Below are positions 9,454 through 18,790 of a DNA stretch of 64,000 nt, piece after piece. Position numbers and translations under genes: made by a program. The stretch lies in assembly GCA_041389525.1 (NCBI GenBank), contig JAWKRR010000013.1, forward strand, positions 76,128-140,127, in the 5' to 3' direction. Below the pieces are notes generated by a model. That model worked only from the letters and a program-made list of their open reading frames with translations. It was not told the origin of the DNA and did not search any database. The stretch comes from JACKFB01 sp041389525. GTDB taxonomy: Bacteria > Myxococcota_A > UBA9042 > PHBI01 > JACKFB01. Numbering within the stretch: position 1 is the stretch's first letter; each line of letters begins with the position of its first letter.

Positions 9454-10910
9454 GACGACCCCACCTGAACCCCGTCAAATCGCGCCGGCGCGCAGCCGTG
9501 CCCCACGTACATGATCTGCCCCGGGTCGCCCTTCCCGCAGAAGGTCCAGCCCCACATTCTCCACGCCTCAGGCCCCGCGATCCCCGAGCACGCACGCCAA
9601 AATCGCGGCGTCACGTCGGCGTAGAGCGGGTTCTTGAAGATGCGCCCTGTCAGCTTCCCGCCGCGGATCTCGTGGGCGATCTCGCAGCTAAACTGGAAGT
9701 TCAGCCGCAGGTCGTCGATGGACCAGCTCTTGTTCGTCGACAGCAGCATCCCCTGGTCGACCCCGCCGATGAGGTCGTCGAGGCTGCCGCTCCCCGGCTC
9801 CAGGTTGACGTTGATCATCCGCACGATGGGCAGCTTCGACCACGACTCGGCCCGCAGCGCCGACGCCGAGGCCCGCCCGATGCGCGCCGCGCTGTCCCGC
9901 CCCGAGAGGTAGCCGCGAAACCGCCCCCGCTCGACGATCGGCGTGCGGGTGGCCGGCGTGCCCTCATCGTCGTAGCCGAAGGTCCCCGGCCCCAGCGGCG
10001 TCGTCGCGTCCGCGGTCAGGCTGACCAGCTCCGAGCCGTAGGTCAGCCGGTCCAGGTTGTCGGGCAGCAGAAAGCTCGCCCCCGCCAGGCTAATCTCTTC
10101 GCCCAGCACCCGGTCCAGCTCGATGGGATGGCCGACCGACTCGTGGATCTGGAGCGAGAGCTGCGAGCCGTCCAAGATGATGGTCGTCGGCCCGGTCGGA
10201 GCCGGATCCGCCGCCGTCAGCGCCACAGCTTCCCGCGCCAGCTCTCGGGCCATCTCGGGCAAGCCCATGGCCCGAAACTGCTCGAAGCCGCCTTGCAGCA
10301 CGTTGCCCTCGAAGCTCTTGGGGCCCGAGCGCTGCTGCACGTCGCCGTTCGCGGTCGCGATGGCCGTGACGCCGCCGCCGCACAGGGTCACGCGCTGATG
10401 CTGCCGCGATCCGTTGGTCGCGACGAAGGTGGTCTCCTGCCGATGCCCCGTGTAGGTCCCGCGCGCCGCCTTGACGCCCGGCTCAGCCAGCATCCGCGCG
10501 TGCGCCTCGGCGAAGAGCGCGCTCTTGTCGGCGAGGCTCACCGCGAAGGGGTCCTCGCGCAGCGGCGTCGCGTACTCACCGCTGGCCGCCGCCGGCAGCT
10601 CCACGCCCCGAGTCGCCGAGCCCGCGGTCGCCCGCGCCATCGCCACCGCCCGCCGCCCGGTCTCCGCGAGCGACGCCGCATCCAGCAGGTTCGTCGCCGC
10701 GTAGCCCCAGCCGTCCCCCACCAGCGCCCGGATGCCGACGCCGACGTCCTCCTGCAAGGTCGACAGCTCGAGCCGCCCGTCCTTGTATTCGAGGGACTCC
10801 CGCGTCCGCCGCACCACGCGCGCCTCGGCGAAGCGCGCCCCCGCGGTCGACGCCGCCTCCAAAGCCAGCGCGGCCAACGCCTCCCGGGCGCTTCGGTCCA
10901 ACTCCCGCAT
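9450..10910 (-). CDS. tldD: TldD-type zinc metalloprotease
   Basis: 486 residues. The catalytic zinc motif HExxxH reads HESVGHPIELDR, at residues 256-261, as in the TldD family. The C-terminal part (NLEPGSGSLDDLIGGVDQGM, then FQFSCEIAHEIRGGKLTG) is the conserved core. The start is the ATG at 10910 because GGAGG lies seven bases upstream; an in-frame start 13 codons earlier lacks such a site. It overlaps tldE by four bases, so the pair forms a two-gene operon encoding the heterodimer. No candidate peptide substrate gene is visible nearby, so a housekeeping peptide-turnover role is the safest reading. Confidence 0.92.
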   Translation of the reverse strand: MRELDRSAREALAALALEAASTAGARFAEARVVRRTRESLEYKDGRLELSTLQEDVGVGIRALVGDGWGYAATNLLDAASLAETGRRAVAMARATAGSATRGVELPAAASGEYATPLREDPFAVSLADKSALFAEAHARMLAEPGVKAARGTYTGHRQETTFVATNGSRQHQRVTLCGGGVTAIATANGDVQQRSGPKSFEGNVLQGGFEQFRAMGLPEMARELAREAVALTAADPAPTGPTTIILDGSQLSLQIHESVGHPIELDRVLGEEISLAGASFLLPDNLDRLTYGSELVSLTADATTPLGPGTFGYDDEGTPATRTPIVERGRFRGYLSGRDSAARIGRASASALRAESWSKLPIVRMINVNLEPGSGSLDDLIGGVDQGMLLSTNKSWSIDDLRLNFQFSCEIAHEIRGGKLTGRIFKNPLYADVTPRFWRACSGIAGPEAWRMWGWTFCGKGDPGQIMYVGHGCAPARFDGVQVGSS

Positions 10911-11023
10911 CGCCTGCCCTCCCACCTGCACTTCAGTTGCAGTTACCACGCGCCGCGGGCCAGCGCGATTGGCGAACTCGTGCTATAGGCACCGGTCGAG
11001 ATCTCGCCGTTGCCCCGCGGCGA

Positions 11024-12217
11024 TTGACCCGGAGACTCGCGCTGGCCTCGCCGACCACCCGCCGCTCTATCCGTCCCTCTGAAGTCCTGCACGAGGGACA
11101 GGGGTGGGCGATTCGCCGCTCGCGCCCCACCGACGCCCTGGCCGTGTCGGAGCTGCTGCGTGAGGTGCCCTTCGGCGGCGAGTTTCCCGTCGTCGAGGAG
11201 CGCCAGGAAGACGCGTTCGCCCTGCGCAACATCCGCACGATGGACGCCGGCTCCGCGCCCGACATCTACATCGTCGAGTCCCAGGGATTCGTTGCAGGTT
11301 CGGCCTGCGTCGTGGTTCGACCCGGCGCCGCCACCGGCGGGATCGTCCCCCTGGCGCACCTCACCGACGTCCGCCTGCGTCCCGAGCTGCGCGCGGGGAA
11401 GGTGCTGCCCACGCTGCTCCGCATCGCGCTGGAGGACGTGCGCGTCCGCCTCGGCGCTGAGCTGGCGGTCATGCACCTCCTGGACCGCGACCACGTGGCC
11501 CTGGCGCCCTTCATCCGCCGCAGCCGCGAGCGCTACGAGCAGCCGATGGCCCAGGTCGCGGGGTTGACCGACCTGCTGCTCATCCCCCTCGGCCGCCACA
11601 CGGACATCCCGCGCCACTTCAGCGCCGCCGCCCACCACGACCTGCCCGAGCTGGGCACCTTCATCTCCGCGAGGCAGGCCAGCCGCCGCTTCGCCGAGCC
11701 GGTGAGCATCGAGACCCTCGCCCACGAGCTCACCCGGCTGCCCGACCAGCGGGTCGATCACACGTTCATGATGCGCGACGCCACCGGCGCGCTCTCGGCC
11801 TGCCTCACCGTCGTCGATACGGGGCGCTTTCGTCGCTTCGTGCCGCTGCAGCCGACCGGCTGGGCCCGCGCCGAGTCGCTCGTCCAGCGATCCGCCAGCG
11901 CGCTGGGCCTGGCGCCGGCAGCCCCGGGCGAGGGCGAGACCGCCGAGGTCCTGTGGGTCTCGACCATCGAGGCGCGCGGCGACGAGCCGGCGCGCCTGCA
12001 GGCCCTCCTCGAGGGCGTGTTGGCCGCCCACGCCGAGTCGTCGTGGGATTGGCTGGGCGTCGCGCTGCCCCGCGGCCCTCAAACCACCGCGCTGGCCCAA
12101 GCGCTGCGCGCGACGACCTTCCCGATCTCGGTGCTGGTCCTGTCCCTGGCCGGCACGCGCTGGAACAACGTCGATCTGCGCGCCCCCCGGGTTCGCGTCA
12201 ACGCCGCGTTCCTCTGA
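11024..12217 (+). CDS. GNAT-like acyltransferase domain protein
   Basis: About 397 residues. The recognisable part begins near WAIRRSRPTDALAVSELLRE, the usual opening of a GNAT N-acetyltransferase fold, followed by a beta-strand with DIYIVESQGFVAGSACVVVR and a V-x-L-R-P-E-L-R-x-G-K-V segment (VRLRPELRAGKVLPTLLRIA-like) that resembles the acetyl-CoA loop. A second half with no clear family follows. The start is uncertain: the frame opens at a TTG at 10937, inside the divergent tldD leader, and the next candidate is the TTG at 11024; neither has a strong ribosome site. It is divergent from tldD and converges on the histidine kinase gene. The substrate is unknown. Confidence 0.6.
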   Translation: MTRRLALASPTTRRSIRPSEVLHEGQGWAIRRSRPTDALAVSELLREVPFGGEFPVVEERQEDAFALRNIRTMDAGSAPDIYIVESQGFVAGSACVVVRPGAATGGIVPLAHLTDVRLRPELRAGKVLPTLLRIALEDVRVRLGAELAVMHLLDRDHVALAPFIRRSRERYEQPMAQVAGLTDLLLIPLGRHTDIPRHFSAAAHHDLPELGTFISARQASRRFAEPVSIETLAHELTRLPDQRVDHTFMMRDATGALSACLTVVDTGRFRRFVPLQPTGWARAESLVQRSASALGLAPAAPGEGETAEVLWVSTIEARGDEPARLQALLEGVLAAHAESSWDWLGVALPRGPQTTALAQALRATTFPISVLVLSLAGTRWNNVDLRAPRVRVNAAFL

Positions 12218-12232
12218 TTCGGTAGATCTTCT

Positions 12233-13821
12233 CTAGCTAATCGCGGCCACGGACCCCGCCGGCACCGTCAGGGTGAAGACCGTCCGCCCCGGCTCGCTGA
12301 CGAAGGTGACGTCGCCGCCGTGGCGACGGGCCACCGCGCGGACGATGGGCAGGCCGAGGCCCGTGCCGCCTACATCGCGCCGCGTCGTGAAGAAGCGGTC
12401 GAAGACGCGCTCGCGGTTGGCCGGCGCGATCCCCGGGCCGCTGTCGATCACGTCGACGCGGACCAGCGAATCCTCGCGCCGCACCTGCACGATCACCGGG
12501 CTCCCGCCGCCGTGGTGAGCCGCGTTGTCCAGCAGGTTTCGCAGCGCGGCCTCCAGGTGGTCGCCGCCCACAGCCACCCGCAGCTCCGATGAGCTGCTCG
12601 CCTCCGCGCCCTCATCCACGGTGACCAGCCCGTCGTAGTCGGCCGCCAGCGAGCGCAAGAGCGGCTGCAGCGCCGTGGCAGCCCCCGGCTCGCCCGTGCT
12701 CTCGATGCGCGCCAAGGACAAGAGCCCGGAGACCAGCCGCTGCATGCGCTCGGCGTCCGTGTCGATGTGCGACAGAAACCGCGCCCGCTGCTCCTCGTCC
12801 ATCGCGTCCCAGTCGTCGCGCAGCAGCTCGGTGGCTCCGCGGATGGCCGCGATGGGTGTCTTGAGCTCGTGGCTGACGTTGGAGGCGAACTCCGAGATGT
12901 ACGCGGCGCGCTCGGTGAGCTGCGCGGTCATGCGGTCCAGGCTCTCGCTGAGGCTGGCCACCTCGTCGGGCACGGTGCCCAGGGCCGAGAATGGCGTGCG
13001 TGGCCGGCCCGCTGCGACCGCCTCCGCCGCCGCGGCCATCTGCTCGATAGGCTTGGCGATTCGGCGCGAGAGATAGAGGGTCACCGCCGCCGTCAGCACC
13101 AAGCAGCTCGCCAGCGCCAGCAGGAAGATCCCTCGATGCCGCCACAGGGATTCCACCGGGTCCACGCTGGTTCGGGTCATCCTGACGACGCCGAAGACAC
13201 GCCCCGCTGAGAAGAGCGGCAACGCCACCGACACGCGAACGCGGCCCCGGCGGCTGATGCTGCCGAGCGGCGGCGGCGGCGAGTCCGTCTCGCGATCGCG
13301 CACCACCGAGCGGTAATGCCCGGCCAGCGCGTCGCGGATCTCCGGCAGCGTGTCCAGGCAGGTCCCGACGTCGCCGCCCGTGCTCGCTACGACGCAGCCG
13401 CGGGCGTCGAGCACGCGCGCGCCGGAGAGGTTGAAGCGCCGCGCCCGGTCCAGCGCGGGCGCGATGGCCTGCCCGGCGGCCCAGGCCGGCCCAGCCGCCT
13501 CCCCGCGCCGCGCAGACTCGGGCAGCTGCGCGGGCAGACGCCCCACCGGGTCCACCAGCAGCGGCTCGATGGGGTAGAGCTCGGCGTCGCTGTGGCCCGG
13601 CGGCGCGGGCGACGGCGCGTCCCCGGGCGACACGTCCGACGCCAGCAGCCACGCGTCGCGAAACGCCTCGCCGATGAGCACCGCCTCGCCGATCAGCCGG
13701 CTCTCGGTCTGCTCAACCAGGTGCGTCTCGTAGATCCGCAGCATCACCACCGCCAAGACCGGCACCAGCAGCACGAAGGCGCCCACGCCCAGCAGCAGCC
13801 TGCGAATGGAGGGGCCGCGCT

Positions 13822-13825
<4 letters not shown>
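12233..13825 (-). CDS. Membrane sensor histidine kinase
   Basis: 530 residues from an ATG that overlaps the stop of the response regulator gene (ATGA). The order is: N-terminal membrane helix (about 10-29), periplasmic sensing region (about 31-230), second helix (about 232-252), HAMP linker, then HisKA with phospho-acceptor His319 in SNVSHELKTPIAAIRG. The catalytic domain follows, with the N-box LLDNAAHHGG, the G1 box DSGPGIAP and the G2 box GTGLGLPIV. It autophosphorylates and passes phosphate to the regulator encoded upstream. The periplasmic region shows no familiar sensor fold, so the signal is unknown. Confidence 0.9.
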
Positions 13826-14505
<680 letters not shown>

Positions 14506-14681
14506 CGGGCCCCTCGCATTCTCGGACAGCCAGCAAATACCACGCGAATCGGGGCCGCGATCGATTTGCACAAGTTCGTCACAAGCTCGCCTCCACCCTG
14601 CCTCAGCGCCTCCAAAGCCCCGCAAGATCGCTCTGCCATCCTGGTTCTCGTCAAGCAGAACCACCCGCCCTGGAGGCCACC

Positions 14682-15212
14682 ATGTCCGCTCGCGCGCTCC
14701 CCATCCCGCCCCAACCGCTGCGCCTCGCAGCCATCGCCGCCGCCGGGCCCGCCCTCGCCGGCGCGACCCTCGCCATGCACGACGGGCTCGCCGTCGCCGC
14801 CGAGATCGGCCTCGGCCTCCCCCTCCTCATCGCCAGCGTCGCCATCCTCATGCTCCCCGCCCTCTACATCGGCACCGCCTTCGTCGGCGTCGCCCCCCCG
14901 CTCCGCGACGTCGTCTCCGCCGCCGGCCACGCGCTGGCCGACGTCGGCCGCCTCATGCTCGCCTTCACCCCGGCCCTCGCCTTCCTCGTCGCCACCTCAA
15001 CCCACCGCATCGCCTCCGGCCTCTACGGCCACCTCGCCCTCCTCGGCGCCGCGTTCTTCGCCCTGCGCGCCATGTACAGCCGCCTCTCGGCCCGCGAGTC
15101 CGCCGCCTTCGGCCCCCGCGAGCTCGCCGGCTTCCTGCTCTTCTCAGGCTGGTCCTGCATCGCGCTCGCCATCGGCTGGCGCTTCTTCATCCCCCTCCTC
15201 TTCGGCCGCTAA
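14682..15212 (+). CDS. Integral membrane protein of unknown function
   Basis: 176 residues with about four hydrophobic segments and no recognised family motif. The ATG has a good ribosome site (TGGAGG, five bases before). It is first of three closely spaced genes (12-base gap, then a 4-base overlap), so the three products probably act together in the inner membrane. Some resemblance in layout to paired Yip1-like membrane proteins is possible but not shown. The 176 bases upstream separate it from the divergent response regulator. Confidence 0.65.
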   Translation: MSARALPIPPQPLRLAAIAAAGPALAGATLAMHDGLAVAAEIGLGLPLLIASVAILMLPALYIGTAFVGVAPPLRDVVSAAGHALADVGRLMLAFTPALAFLVATSTHRIASGLYGHLALLGAAFFALRAMYSRLSARESAAFGPRELAGFLLFSGWSCIALAIGWRFFIPLLFGR

Positions 15213-15224
15213 GGAGACCCCCAC

Positions 15225-16055
15225 ATGACCGCCATACCCCACACCGAGATCCAGACCGCCGTAGCCAGCACACCCGCCGCGGCCCGCCCCTCCTCGCCCC
15301 CCGGCTCCATGCCCGCGGTCGTCGACGCCATCCTCCGCGACCGCGCCGGCTTCCTCGAGGCCCTGCGCGACCGCGGCCGCCACGCCGACCTCGCCCGCGC
15401 CCTGACCATCACCGTGCTCATCTCCGGCGCTGTCCTGGGTGCGGTCCTCGGCCTCGTCCGCGGCGGCCTCCAGATCCCCTACGCCGCCATCAAGCTGCCC
15501 CTCGTCGTCCTCTTCACCACCGCGCTCTGCGCCCCGGCCCTCAGCGCGCTCCGCCAGGTCGTCCACGGCGACTCCGACCGCCGCGAAGACCTCCTGCTCG
15601 TCTTGGGCTCGCTGGCCCTCGGCACCCTGCTGGCCGCCGCGCTGTCACCGCTGCTCCTGCTCGCGACGGTCTTCGACGTCGGCTACCACGACCTCATCCT
15701 CCTCACCGTCGCCATCTGCGCCGCCTCGGGCGCCGGCGGCCTGCTCTTGCTCCAGAGAGGCCTCCGCGCTGCCATGCCCCGCGGCCGCCGGCTCGTCGGC
15801 ATCGCCTTCATCGGCCTCTTCTGCCTGGTGGGCGCCCAGATGAGCTGGACGCTGCGCCCGTGGCTGCTGCGCCCCCGCTCGCCCGACGTGGTCTTCGTCC
15901 GCGGCATCGAGGGCAACTTCTTCGGCGCTGTCCTCGGCACCCAAGCGACCGCCATGGGCGTGCTCTCCCGCGAGGAGGCCCCCACCGAGCGCGTGACCCC
16001 GACCCCCGCCCTGCGCGGCCACGTCCGCGACTCGACCACGGAGGTGGACTGGTGA
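15225..16055 (+). CDS. Integral membrane protein, WH2-annotated/Yip1-like type
   Basis: 276 residues, with AAGGAG seven bases before the ATG. A hydrophilic N-terminus (~60 residues, with LRDRAGFLEALRDRG) is followed by about five or six membrane segments. Near the end is a conserved-looking block, VGAQMSWTLRPWLLRPRSPD then GIEGNFFGAVLG. From memory, proteins with this MSW-x-L-R-P-F/W block are often auto-annotated as 'actin-binding WH2 domain' membrane proteins in bacteria; that name has no functional support here. Its TGA overlaps the GTG of the next gene. Function unknown. Confidence 0.65.
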   Translation: MTAIPHTEIQTAVASTPAAARPSSPPGSMPAVVDAILRDRAGFLEALRDRGRHADLARALTITVLISGAVLGAVLGLVRGGLQIPYAAIKLPLVVLFTTALCAPALSALRQVVHGDSDRREDLLLVLGSLALGTLLAAALSPLLLLATVFDVGYHDLILLTVAICAASGAGGLLLLQRGLRAAMPRGRRLVGIAFIGLFCLVGAQMSWTLRPWLLRPRSPDVVFVRGIEGNFFGAVLGTQATAMGVLSREEAPTERVTPTPALRGHVRDSTTEVDW

Positions 16056-16702
16056 AGCTCTTCGAACTCTCACTCATCTACTTCCTGATCGGCCTCGGCT
16101 GCGCCCTCGCCCTCGCCGCTCGCGGTGGGGCCTGGGGCCCGCGGGCGCTCGACGCGGGGCTGGCCCTGGTGCTCTGGCCGCTGATCATGCCGTTCGCCCT
16201 GATGCGGACGAGCGATTCGCAGCCAAACACCCCGGTCTCCGCGGTCGAGTCCGCCTTCCTCGACGCCATCCGGCGCGCCTCCTCCACGCCGCTGGGCAAG
16301 CTGCTCCCCGACGCCGAGACCGCCCGGGCCCTCGGCGCGCGCCTTCGGGGAGCCGCGGCCCGGGTCGCCGACATCGACGCCCTCCTGGCCCAGCCCGACT
16401 TCAGCCTCGAGCTGGCCCAGCGACGTCGGGACGAGCTGGCCGAGCGCGGCGACCGCCAGGCCCTGGACGCGGTCGACAGCCGCATCCAGAACCTCAACCG
16501 CCTCCGCGCTCTCCGCGACCGCTTCGCCCGCGAGCTGGACGCCGTCGCCGAGCTGCTCGCTCAGTTGCGCATTCAGGCCGAGGTGGTGCGGCTGGCGGGC
16601 GGCCTCGACGACGACACCCGCGAGCGCGTCGCCGATCTGCTCGCCCGCGTCGAGGGCCTGGACGCGGCGCTGGCCGACGACAGCGTGCTGCCGGCTGCAT
16701 AG
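16052..16702 (+). CDS. Membrane-anchored coiled-coil protein of unknown function
   Basis: 216 residues from a GTG that overlaps the previous stop (GTGA); the frame is open further upstream but only over the preceding gene. Two N-terminal hydrophobic segments (LSLIYFLIGLGCALALAA and LALVLWPLIMPFALM) form a membrane hairpin. The remaining ~160 residues are charged and helical (QRRRDELAERGDRQALDAVD and similar), predicted to be a cytoplasmic coiled coil. It is the last gene of the three-gene set and is followed by a strong GC-rich hairpin. Confidence 0.65.
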   Translation: MKLFELSLIYFLIGLGCALALAARGGAWGPRALDAGLALVLWPLIMPFALMRTSDSQPNTPVSAVESAFLDAIRRASSTPLGKLLPDAETARALGARLRGAAARVADIDALLAQPDFSLELAQRRRDELAERGDRQALDAVDSRIQNLNRLRALRDRFARELDAVAELLAQLRIQAEVVRLAGGLDDDTRERVADLLARVEGLDAALADDSVLPAA

Positions 16703-16722
16703 AGAGCCGACCCACAGACCTC

Positions 16723-16750
16723 CGCGCGCCTTGTCCCGGCAAGGCGCGCG
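16723..16750 (+). terminator. Perfect 11-bp inverted repeat, terminator-like
   Basis: CGCGCGCCTTG and CAAGGCGCGCG are perfect inverse complements around a 6-base loop, in the 63-base gap between the membrane-protein set and the ferredoxin reductase gene. There is no T-run, so it may block readthrough only partly or need Rho. Confidence 0.5.
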
Positions 16751-16765
16751 TGCTCTGCTCGCCCC

Positions 16766-17521
16766 ATGAAGCGCGAGTGGCACGAGGTCAAGGTGGTGCG
16801 GCGGGTCCAGTGGGCCCCCGGGCTGGTCTCCCTCGTCTTCGACGCGGACCTCGGCGAGTTCCGCTCGGGCCAGTTCCTCGACGTCGCGGTCCAAGACGCC
16901 GACGCCGAGGGGGCGAGGCCCAGCCGCTCCTACTCGCTCGCGTCGGCCCCCGGAGAACCGCCCGAGATCTTCGTCTCCCTCGTGCTGAACGGAGAGATCA
17001 CGCCGACCTTGTGCGCCGCGGTCCCCGGCGACAGCGTCTGGCTGCGCTGGCCGCCCGCGGGGGTCTTCACCCTCGATCGGCTGCCGGACGCCCGCCACCT
17101 CTGGCTCATCGGGACGGGCACGGGCCTGTCGCCCTACATCTCCATGCTGCGCGACGAGGCGGGCTGGCAGCGCTTCGAGCGGGTCATCGTCGTCCACGGC
17201 GTGCGCGCGGCCCAAGACCTCGCCTACCGGGCCGAGCTGGCCGAGCGCGCCGCCAAACACCCAGGCCGCATCACGGTGATCGGCGTGGTGAGCCGCGAGC
17301 CGGACGCGCCCGAAGTGCTTCACGGCCGCATCACGACGCTCTATGCCTCGGGAGCGCTCGAATCTCGGGCTGGCGCTTCTCTGACCGCCGCGGACTCGCA
17401 GATCATGCTCTGCGGCAACCCCGCCATGGTCGAGGAGATGCGCGCCCGGCTCGAGGAGCAGGGCCTGACGCGCAACTCGCCAAAGCGGCCGGGCCAGTTC
17501 ACGGTCGAGGCGTACTGGTAG
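16766..17521 (+). CDS. fpr: Ferredoxin/flavodoxin-NADP+ reductase
   Basis: 251 residues, the usual size for bacterial Fpr. It moves electrons between NADPH and ferredoxin or flavodoxin in the cytoplasm through FAD. The FAD-binding motif RSYSLAS is at residues 54-60, the NADP pyrophosphate loop GTGTGLSP at 116-123 and LCGNPAMVEEM near the C-terminus. The protein ends VEAYW, matching the aromatic C-terminal end that stacks on FAD in bacterial-type Fpr. It stands alone between the hairpin at 16723 and the convergent phosphoesterase gene. Confidence 0.92.
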   Translation: MKREWHEVKVVRRVQWAPGLVSLVFDADLGEFRSGQFLDVAVQDADAEGARPSRSYSLASAPGEPPEIFVSLVLNGEITPTLCAAVPGDSVWLRWPPAGVFTLDRLPDARHLWLIGTGTGLSPYISMLRDEAGWQRFERVIVVHGVRAAQDLAYRAELAERAAKHPGRITVIGVVSREPDAPEVLHGRITTLYASGALESRAGASLTAADSQIMLCGNPAMVEEMRARLEEQGLTRNSPKRPGQFTVEAYW

Positions 17522-17545
17522 CCGGCCGGCGCGCCCTCGCCCTGG

Positions 17546-18763
17546 TTAGACGGTGAGGATGAGCGACGCGATCTCGGGCGGCGCGCCGACGCGCATCGGC
17601 GGGCCCCAGTAGCCGGTGCCTTGGCTGACGTAGATCTGGGTGTCGCCGTGGCGGTGCAGGCCGCGAATCCACGGCTGGACCATGGCCGCCGCCGCGCCGA
17701 AGGGCCAGAGCTGGCCGCCGTGGGTGTGGCCGGAGAGCTGCAGATCGACGCCGAACCCCTCGGTGTCGGCGATCTGTTTTGGCTGGTGCGCCAAGAGGAC
17801 CAGGCCGCGCTCGGGGTCGCGGCCGGCGAGCGCGCGGCCGAGATCCGGCGCATAGGCGGCCCCGCGGCGCCCGCCCCAGGCGTCGTGGATGCCGGCGAGG
17901 TCGAAGGACGCGCCGCCTGGGCCGGCGTCGCCGATGCGCACGCGCTCGTTGGCCAGCACGCGGATGCCCAGCCCGCGCAGGTACTCCACCCACGGGTCCA
18001 CGCCGGAGAAGAACTCGTGGTTTCCGGTCACGAACGCCGTGCCGAAGCGCCCGCGTAGCTTCGCGAGCTCGGCGACGTCGCCGCCCAGGGACTCGACCGA
18101 TCCGTCGACCAGGTCCCCGGTGATCACGACCAGATCGGGCTTGAGCGCGTTGGTCTTGTCGACCACGTCGGTCAGAAAGCGCCGGTCGATGGTGGGGCCG
18201 ACGTGGATGTCGGTGAGGTGGACGATGCGGAAGCCGTCGAGGGCGGGCGGCAGCCGCGGGATGCGAACGGCGTGCTCGGGCAGCTCGAAGTCGCCGCCGC
18301 GGGCGCTGCGGAAACCGTAGAGGCCCATGCCCGTCGCGCCGAGGGCGGCCGTGCTGGCGGCGATGCGCGCGAGGACCTGTCGGCGGGCGGGGTCCGGCGG
18401 GGCGGGGGCGGTCTGCTCGGCTTCGGGGGCGCTGGCCTGCTTGCGTCGATTCGACCGGAGCGCCAGCGCGCGCCTGATCTTTCCGGGTAGCCGCGCCAGA
18501 TCGGCGGCGCCCATGAAGAGCAGCAGGTAGAACATCACGCCGGCCCACGCCCACGCGATCATCGGCAGCGGCGAGAGCACGTCGCGATCGATGGAGCGGC
18601 GCAGGAAGAGGCTGGCGAGCAGCGCCGTAGCCAGCACCACCAAGCCCAGCGTGACGGCGAAGCGCGCGCCGCCGCGCAGGCCCGTGTCGCGCGCCAAGCG
18701 CTTCCACAGGTAGCGGTGGATCAGCAGGACGAGCACCGTCGCGACGGTGCCGAAGACGCTCAT
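17546..18763 (-). CDS. Membrane-anchored metallophosphoesterase (YaeI/calcineurin-like)
   Basis: About 405 residues. Four hydrophobic segments occupy the first ~140 residues, followed by a calcineurin-like phosphoesterase domain with all metal-binding blocks: VHLTDIHVGPT, VVITGDLVDG, TGNHEFFSG and LSGHTHGGQLWP. This layout matches YaeI-type enzymes, some of which act on UDP-diacylglucosamine or phospholipids; the substrate here is unknown. A twin-arginine-like ARRQVLARIAASTA precedes the catalytic part. The ATG at 18763 is used; a GTG six codons earlier is possible. It lies 27 bases downstream of the next minus-strand gene and may be read from the same transcript as the DUF4157 locus. Confidence 0.85.
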   Translation of the reverse strand: MSVFGTVATVLVLLIHRYLWKRLARDTGLRGGARFAVTLGLVVLATALLASLFLRRSIDRDVLSPLPMIAWAWAGVMFYLLLFMGAADLARLPGKIRRALALRSNRRKQASAPEAEQTAPAPPDPARRQVLARIAASTAALGATGMGLYGFRSARGGDFELPEHAVRIPRLPPALDGFRIVHLTDIHVGPTIDRRFLTDVVDKTNALKPDLVVITGDLVDGSVESLGGDVAELAKLRGRFGTAFVTGNHEFFSGVDPWVEYLRGLGIRVLANERVRIGDAGPGGASFDLAGIHDAWGGRRGAAYAPDLGRALAGRDPERGLVLLAHQPKQIADTEGFGVDLQLSGHTHGGQLWPFGAAAAMVQPWIRGLHRHGDTQIYVSQGTGYWGPPMRVGAPPEIASLILTV

Positions 18764-18790
18764 CGTCGCGGTGACACCCACGGACGCGCG

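Noticed and set aside
17521..17546. Terminator in the fpr-phosphoesterase gap (GCCGGCCGGCGCGCC)
   Set aside because: Self-complementary GC string but too short a hairpin with no loop or T-run.
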